This document shows, piece after piece, positions 59,591 to 64,000 of a DNA stretch of 64,000 nucleotides. A program made the translations under genes and the position numbers. Every line of letters starts with the position of its first letter. Position 1 is the first letter of the stretch. The notes below the pieces were generated by a model. That model was not told the origin of the DNA. It ran no database searches and saw only the letters and a list, made by a program, of their open reading frames with translations. Origin of the DNA: Mesorhizobium_B sp035998495 (GTDB lineage: Bacteria; Pseudomonadota; Alphaproteobacteria; Rhizobiales; Rhizobiaceae); assembly GCA_035998495.1 (NCBI GenBank), contig DASYHP010000036.1, positions 6,968 to 70,967 of the forward strand. The letters run 5' to 3'.

Positions 59591-59974
59591 TCACCCCGCG
59601 CCGCCGACGGGCGTCAGCACCACGCCCGTGCCGGTGCATTCCGGGCACTCGCCGCCGTCCGCGCGGCCCGTGCCGCCGCAATGGCGGCAGATGTTTTCGG
59701 CGGCCAGCGGCGTGCCGGCCGGCACCGCGTCGGGATTGTCGGAGCTTCCCGCGCCGGAGTTCGATGGGGCGCCGCTACCAGCCTTCGGCGAGTCGGAGCC
59801 CTCGCCCAGAAGCTTGGCGCGCACGCGCGCGACTTCGGCTTCGTCCACCTCGACCGGGCGGCTGGTGTCGTCGGGGATGCCCGCGCCAGTCTGCGCGATG
59901 GTCTCGTTGCGGGGCCGGTCGTTGGGTCCGGTGGTGATCTTTTGGCCGAGATCGGTTCTGCCAGCATCGCTCAT
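59591..59974 (-). CDS. Small protein with DnaJ-type CxxCxGxG zinc finger
   Basis: A 127-residue soluble protein. The first 90 residues are polar and low in recognisable structure (SDAGRTDLGQKITTGPNDRP and a serine/glycine-rich linker). The C terminus has two CxxCxGxG motifs, CRHCGGTG and CPECTGTG, the zinc-binding pattern of DnaJ. No J domain is present. GGAGGAG lies eight bases before the ATG at 59974. It sits inside the tad locus between tadC and tadD, on the same strand as tadD, so a role in pilus assembly or chaperoning is possible but not established. Confidence 0.8.
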   Translation of the reverse strand: MSDAGRTDLGQKITTGPNDRPRNETIAQTGAGIPDDTSRPVEVDEAEVARVRAKLLGEGSDSPKAGSGAPSNSGAGSSDNPDAVPAGTPLAAENICRHCGGTGRADGGECPECTGTGVVLTPVGGAG

Positions 59975-60066
59975 GGCCTGCGCTCCTCCTGTGGAGCCCT
60001 GGCAACGCGCGAAGCCGGCTTTCGGCTGCAATCCCCGGCCGGCAAGCCCTGCGGGGGTCGGCCTGC

Positions 60067-60873
60067 TCAGTTGGTGTTCGTCTCTTTCTCGTCGTCCTGA
60101 AGCTGGCTCCAGGCGTTCTGCTGGGCGAGCATGGCGCGCAGATAGGCGACGTTGGCCTCCGCCTGTTCGGACGACAGCTCCGCGCGCGCGATCCCTTCCG
60201 CCTCCTCGAAGCGGCCCTGCAGGCCCACCACGAGCGCGAGGTTCTGGCGCACCCGGCCGTCGGCTCCCGGCTGGCTTGCCGCCGGCCGCAAATAGGTTTC
60301 GGCCGTGCGCAGGTCGCCCTCCAGCACATAGGACATGCCGAGATTGCTCATGACCGAGGGATCGTTGGGCTTCAGGTCGAGCGCCTTGCGGTAGAGCGCG
60401 CGCGCGGCCTTCGCGTCGCCCAACTGGTCGAGGATCGCGCCTTCAGCCGAAAGCAGCCGCCAGTCCGGATATTCCGGCGTCTGCGCCCGGCGCACGGCGT
60501 CGAGCGCCGGCTCGAGCTGGCCCGCGCCGGCGAGCGCCTTGCCGTAAGCGGCGAGCACGTCGCGGTCCTTGGCATGGAGGATGGCGGTCTTGCGCATTAC
60601 CGCGAGCGCCTGTTCGTTGTTGCCCTCGGCCTGGAGCGCGCTGGCATAGGCCAGCGACGCGGCCTTGTCCTTGGGATCGCCGGCGTAGCGCGCGCCGAGC
60701 GACTGGCTGGAGCCGCCGCCGACCGATCCCGTCATGGCCGCGCTTCCCGACCGCCCGAAAAGCCCGGTGGAAGGTCCCTTGTTCGCGCAGCCGGCCGCGC
60801 CCAGGAGCAGGGCGAGCGCCAGGGTCGTCGAGGCGGATCGCAGGACGCGGCGGGACGGGGAGGAAAGGGGCAT
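60067..60873 (-). CDS. tadD: TPR-repeat lipoprotein TadD
   Basis: A 268-residue lipoprotein with a lipobox LGAAGC near residue 28 and at least three tetratricopeptide repeats (for example AKAARALYRKALDLKPNDPSVMSNLGMSYVLEGDLRTAETYLRPAAS). TadD acts as pilotin-like factor for the secretin in the Tad system. It is the outer gene of a minus-strand pair with the zinc-finger gene and is divergent from pepA, with CCGTTA/TAACGG inverted repeats in the gap (60920-60935). Confidence 0.9.
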   Translation of the reverse strand: MPLSSPSRRVLRSASTTLALALLLGAAGCANKGPSTGLFGRSGSAAMTGSVGGGSSQSLGARYAGDPKDKAASLAYASALQAEGNNEQALAVMRKTAILHAKDRDVLAAYGKALAGAGQLEPALDAVRRAQTPEYPDWRLLSAEGAILDQLGDAKAARALYRKALDLKPNDPSVMSNLGMSYVLEGDLRTAETYLRPAASQPGADGRVRQNLALVVGLQGRFEEAEGIARAELSSEQAEANVAYLRAMLAQQNAWSQLQDDEKETNTN

Positions 60874-61071
60874 GGGCCGAAAATCTCCAGGGCAGGCGGA
60901 CCCTGGCCCAGCAATATTCCGTTAACCCTAACGGACGGTTAAAGCTGTCGCGCCCGCAAGCTCGGCCAACCGCCTTGGGTTCGGAGTGGTCTCATCGAAG
61001 GCCCTTGCGGCGGTTGACAAGCCTGACCCTCGCGCCGCTCATGCGCCCGCCTTTCCTTCGAAGGATCCCCC

Positions 61072-62448
61072 ATGCCCGTCGAACTCGTCTCATCCCCGTC
61101 CGAAACGTCACGCCCCATCCAGCTCGTCGAGAAGGGCGGGCTCGACCGGCTCGGCCTTTCCCCGGCGCATGCGGCCTGGGCGGCGGCCCAGGAGTTCTCG
61201 GGCGAGGCGGGCAGGCTCCTGCTTCTGCCCAATGCGGAGGGCGGCGTCGCCGGCGCGCTGTTCGGCTTGGGCGATGGCGACGAGGCGCAGGGGCTGGCCG
61301 CTGGCGCGCTCGCCCGGCTCCTGCCCAAGGGCGACTGGCATTTTTCCGCGCCGCCCGAGAACCCCGAGCTTTCCGCGCTTGCGCTCCTGCTCGGCGGCTA
61401 CGCCTTCACCCGATACGGCAAGAAGCCGACGCCTTCCATCCGCTTGGCCGCGCCGGAGGGGGCGGATGCGGAGCGCATCGGACGGATCGCGCGCGGCGCC
61501 TTCCTCGCCCGCGACCTCATCAACACGCCGACCAACGACATGGGGCCGGACGCGCTCGAACAGGCCGCCCGCGAACTCGCGGGGCGGCATGGGGCGGAGG
61601 TGTCCGTCACGAGCGGGGACGCGCTCATCGACGCGAACTTACCCATGATCCACGCGGTGGGCCGGGCCTCGGCAACCGCGCCACGGCTGATCGATTTCTC
61701 CTGGGGAGCAGCGGACACGCCGAAAGTGACGCTGGTGGGCAAGGGCGTGTGCTTCGACACGGGCGGGCTCGACATCAAGCCGGCCGCCTCCATGCTCCTG
61801 ATGAAGAAGGACATGGGCGGCGCAGCCAACGTGCTCGGCCTCGCCTCCATGCTGATGGAGGCGAGGCTGCCGGTCCGGCTGCGCGTGCTGATCCCCGCCG
61901 TGGAGAATTCAATTTCGGCAAGCGCCTTCCGTCCGAGCGACGTTTTGCGGAGCCGCAAGGGCATCTCAGTCGAGATCGGCAACACGGATGCGGAAGGGCG
62001 GCTGATCCTGGCGGACGCGCTGGCGCTGGCCGACGAGGAGGCGCCGGAACTCCTCCTCGACATGGCGACGCTGACGGGGGCCGCGCGCGTGGCGCTGGGG
62101 CCGGATCTCCCGCCGCTGTTCACGCCCGACGACGGCTTCGCCGACGAACTCCTCGCCGCGGCCGGGGTTGTGGAAGATCAGCTGTGGCGACTGCCGCTCT
62201 GGAAGCCCTATGCGAAGAAGCTGTCCTCCAAGGTCGCGGACACCAACAACGTCACGACCGACGGGTTCGCCGGGGCGATCACGGCGGCGCTGTTTCTACA
62301 GAAGTTCGTGGAGAAGGCGCGGGTCTGGGCACATTTCGACATCTTCGGCTGGAGCGCGACCGACAAGCCCACCGCCACGATTGGGGGCGAGGCGCAAGGC
62401 ATCCGCGCCCTGGAGCATCTCTTGTCGCGCCGCTTTCCCGCGCGTTGA
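61072..62448 (+). CDS. Leucyl aminopeptidase (M17 family)
   Basis: A 458-residue cytosolic metallo-aminopeptidase. The catalytic domain shows VGKGVCFDTGGLDIKPAASMLLMKKDMGGAA (metal-binding lysine and aspartates) and the M17 signature NTDAEGRLILADAL. It removes N-terminal residues from peptides. A second PepA-type paralogue in rhizobia is common, so the symbol pepA is not assigned. GAAGGATC precedes the ATG. It is followed 67 bp later by the MarR-type gene. Confidence 0.93.
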   Translation: MPVELVSSPSETSRPIQLVEKGGLDRLGLSPAHAAWAAAQEFSGEAGRLLLLPNAEGGVAGALFGLGDGDEAQGLAAGALARLLPKGDWHFSAPPENPELSALALLLGGYAFTRYGKKPTPSIRLAAPEGADAERIGRIARGAFLARDLINTPTNDMGPDALEQAARELAGRHGAEVSVTSGDALIDANLPMIHAVGRASATAPRLIDFSWGAADTPKVTLVGKGVCFDTGGLDIKPAASMLLMKKDMGGAANVLGLASMLMEARLPVRLRVLIPAVENSISASAFRPSDVLRSRKGISVEIGNTDAEGRLILADALALADEEAPELLLDMATLTGAARVALGPDLPPLFTPDDGFADELLAAAGVVEDQLWRLPLWKPYAKKLSSKVADTNNVTTDGFAGAITAALFLQKFVEKARVWAHFDIFGWSATDKPTATIGGEAQGIRALEHLLSRRFPAR

Positions 62449-62515
62449 GCGGATCGCGGAGGGCTGCGCCCTCATCGAAACGGAAGCGAAACGACTGCCC
62501 GCTACCTTGGCGGGC

Positions 62516-62854
62516 ATGTCGCTCGCGCTTCGCCCCATTCAGGCGCTCCGGCTTTGGCAGCAGGTCGCGCTCGCCCAGGTGCGCGACCACGCGCCTGACC
62601 TGTCCATGCGCCAGGCCGCGATCCTGCTCGTCATCTATCTCGACCCGCCGCCGCACACCGTGCGGGGTCTCGCGGCCAAGCTCGGCGTGACCAAGCCCGT
62701 CATCACGCGCGCGCTCGACACAATGGGCCGGCAAAAACTCGTCGCGCGCCGCCGCGACGAGGCGGACCGGCGCAACGTGCTCGTGCGGCGCACGGTGGAG
62801 GGGCGCGCTCTTCGTGGAGCGCTTCGGGGATGCTATCATCACCCGCGCCGCTGA
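62516..62854 (+). CDS. MarR-type winged-helix regulator, frameshifted near its C terminus
   Basis: The frame encodes 112 residues with a clear winged helix: RQAAILLVIYLDPPPHTVRGLAAKLGVTKPVITRALDTM then RRRDEADRRNVLVRRTVEG. At a GGGG run (62800-62803) the frame leaves the expected ending. Dropping one G restores ALFVERFGDAIITRAAEIDEFAA and a stop that overlaps the next gene as ATGA (62873-62876), which is very likely the ancestral form. As read, the last dozen residues are replaced and the protein ends at 62854. Either a true frameshift or a sequencing slip. The DNA-binding domain is intact. Confidence 0.75.
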   Translation: MSLALRPIQALRLWQQVALAQVRDHAPDLSMRQAAILLVIYLDPPPHTVRGLAAKLGVTKPVITRALDTMGRQKLVARRRDEADRRNVLVRRTVEGRALRGALRGCYHHPRR

Positions 62855-62872
62855 GATCGACGAGTTCGCCGC

Positions 62873-63733
62873 ATGACCACCCATGACCGCCGCCTCCACG
62901 CCATTCGGCCCGATCTGGCCGACGCGAGCCTTGCGGGCGCGGTGACGGCCGAGCGCTTCGTCGAGGGTTTGCCAGCGCGGGTGAGGGCTCCCGTGGTGGA
63001 CGTGCTGTCGGCGCCTTCGCCCGCGGCCGGGCTCGACACGCAATTCCTGCGCGGCGACGATGTGCTTGTGTTCGAGGAGCGCGACGGTTTCGCCTGGGTG
63101 CAGGGGTCGCGCGACGGCTATGTCGGCTATGTCAGCGCCGCGGCGCTTTCGGGCGAGATGGACCCGCTCACGCATGTCGTGGCCGCGCCGCGCTCCTTTC
63201 TCTACGCGGAGCCCGACATGAAGCGGCCCAGGGCAGGGGAGATCTCGCTCGGCGCGCGCGTCGGCGTGACCGAGCGCGCCGAGACGCGCGGCACACGCTA
63301 CGCCCGGCTCGACACCGGCGAGTGGATGATCGAGCGCCACTTGGCAGCGCTCGACGGTGAAAAGCCGGACTTCGTGGCGATGGCGGAGATGCTGCTGCGA
63401 ACCCCCTATCTCTGGGGCGGGGCGAGCGCCCATGGCATCGACTGCTCGGGCCTGGTGCAATTGAGCCTGCGGATGGCGGGCCGCAGCGTGCTGCGCGACA
63501 CCGACATGCAGGAGGCGACGTTGGGCGAGCCCGTCAACCCCGGCGAGAACTTCCGCGAACTGCGCCGCGGCGATCTCGTCTTCTGGCGCGGCCATGTCGG
63601 CATCATGGCGGGAGCGGAGACGCTGATCCACGCCAACGGCCATACGATGGACGTGGCGCTGGAGCCCTTGGCCGAAGCGGTTGGGCGCATCGGCTATCTC
63701 TATGGCGGCCCGACGGCCTTCCGCCGGATATAG
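62873..63733 (+). CDS. NlpC/P60 family cell-wall peptidase with SH3 domains
   Basis: A 286-residue C40-family peptidase. Two SH3b-like segments (about residues 40-160) precede the NlpC/P60 domain with the catalytic cysteine in GIDCSGLVQLSLRMAG, and histidines in RGHVGIMAGAE and HANGHTM. Likely a dipeptidyl-peptidase VI-type enzyme acting on gamma-D-Glu-diamino acid linkages, in recycling or remodelling of peptidoglycan. No signal peptide is visible, so a cytoplasmic role is likely. Follows the MarR-type gene. Confidence 0.92.
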   Translation: MTTHDRRLHAIRPDLADASLAGAVTAERFVEGLPARVRAPVVDVLSAPSPAAGLDTQFLRGDDVLVFEERDGFAWVQGSRDGYVGYVSAAALSGEMDPLTHVVAAPRSFLYAEPDMKRPRAGEISLGARVGVTERAETRGTRYARLDTGEWMIERHLAALDGEKPDFVAMAEMLLRTPYLWGGASAHGIDCSGLVQLSLRMAGRSVLRDTDMQEATLGEPVNPGENFRELRRGDLVFWRGHVGIMAGAETLIHANGHTMDVALEPLAEAVGRIGYLYGGPTAFRRI

Positions 63734-63795
63734 GGGCTCAGCGTCCTTTGAGGCTTTCCGTTCAGGAGCTCGCTGAGCCGGGACGGAAAGCCCCT
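63732..63795 (+). terminator. Compound inverted repeat after the NlpC gene
   Basis: AGGGGCT (63732-63738) pairs with AGCCCCT (63789-63795), and inside it GGCTTTCCGT (63752-63761) pairs with ACGGAAAGCC (63783-63792); CTCAGCG/CGCTGAG arms offer a competing fold. It starts at the stop codon and probably ends the transcript, although no T run follows. Confidence 0.55.
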
Positions 63796-64000
63796 CAGGA
63801 TGAGGGAGGCTGGCGCTGAACGCCAACCCCGAAGGTGAGCACGCCCACCCGGCCCTTGCAGGGCCGACCTCTCCACAAGGGGGAGGTGAGGCGCGCGTGT
63901 CAGTCGCCGCTCCGTTCTTCGGCTGGGCTGTGAGCCTGCGTCTTCACCGCCGCGCCCGGCTTATGCCGTCCGGCCCTTGTCAAAGAGCATCCCCTCTCAT
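63796..64000. other. Window end: non-coding with small hairpins
   Basis: No gene was recognised. Two adjacent hairpins, CGGCCCT/AGGGCCG (63850-63866) and ACCTCTCC/GGGGAGGT (63867-63887), resemble a repeat type that is scattered between genes in rhizobial genomes, from memory. The rest looks featureless. Confidence 0.4.

Noticed and set aside
1..64000. CRISPR arrays, transposases, prophage or integrase genes, tRNA and rRNA genes
   Set aside because: Looked for evenly spaced repeats, transposase-type frames and cloverleaf patterns by eye; none was convincing. A dedicated search would be needed to be certain for tRNAs.

Overview
The window looks like a contiguous piece of chromosome from a high-GC alphaproteobacterium, most likely of the order Hyphomicrobiales (Rhizobiales). 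The evidence is gene order and content that I recall from that group: tsaB-rimI-plsC-miaB-phoH-ybeY-corC-lnt-xre-metK-trmB, rimP-nusA-ylxR-infB-rbfA-truB-rpsO-pnp, fabI-fabB-fabA divergent from a Fur-family Irr, rpsT-dnaA-dnaN-recF, and a complete Tad/Cpa pilus locus. No phage, transposase, rRNA, tRNA or CRISPR was recognised. Genus and species cannot be fixed from the sequence alone.

Layout. 1-3656: the 3' part of a hydantoinase/oxoprolinase gene and malate synthase G. 3683-14248: tRNA modification, protein acetylation, lipid and envelope genes (tsaB, rimI, plsC, miaB, phoH, ybeY, CBS/CorC, lnt), an XRE regulator, metK and trmB. 14334-19006: an accessory block between trmB and rimP, with a half-size TctC-like protein, tctC-tctB-tctA, a 43-bp palindromic repeat, a 53-aa gene on the minus strand and a DUF433/DUF5615 toxin-antitoxin pair. 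19010-29092: the nusA-infB-pnp transcription/translation superoperon, preceded by a sigma70-like promoter and an attenuator-like hairpin. 29178-34478: an RsmC-like methyltransferase, then (minus strand) an EAL/GGDEF protein and fabI-fabB-fabA. 34743-37299: irr, a DUF4260 membrane protein, an SH3 protein and a 2-hydroxyacid dehydrogenase.

37382-48103: a VapBC pair, then minus-strand genes for a two-subunit aconitase X, a MoeB/ThiF-type protein, recF, dnaN, dnaA, rpsT, mutM and deoB. The 817-bp gap between dnaA and rpsT carries 14 GANTC (CcrM-type) sites within 419 bp, an AT-rich stretch, a degenerate DnaA-box-like word and a CtrA-like half-site. It is a strong candidate for a cell-cycle-controlled dnaA promoter and possibly the replication origin. 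48103-60873: the Tad pilus locus, with tadE/tadG-like genes and a secreted CpaC-N-like protein on the minus strand, then flp, cpaA, cpaB, cpaC, cpaD, cpaE, cpaF, tadB and tadC on the plus strand, then a small zinc-finger protein and tadD on the minus strand. 61072-63733: leucyl aminopeptidase, a MarR-type regulator with an apparent one-base frameshift, and an NlpC/P60 peptidase. The last 270 bases hold only inverted repeats.

Most genes form tightly packed operons with ATGA or TGATG overlaps. The points most worth following up are the half-TctC protein, the GANTC cluster, the apparent CTG start of trmB, the MarR frameshift, and the promoter-plus-attenuator ahead of rimP-nusA.
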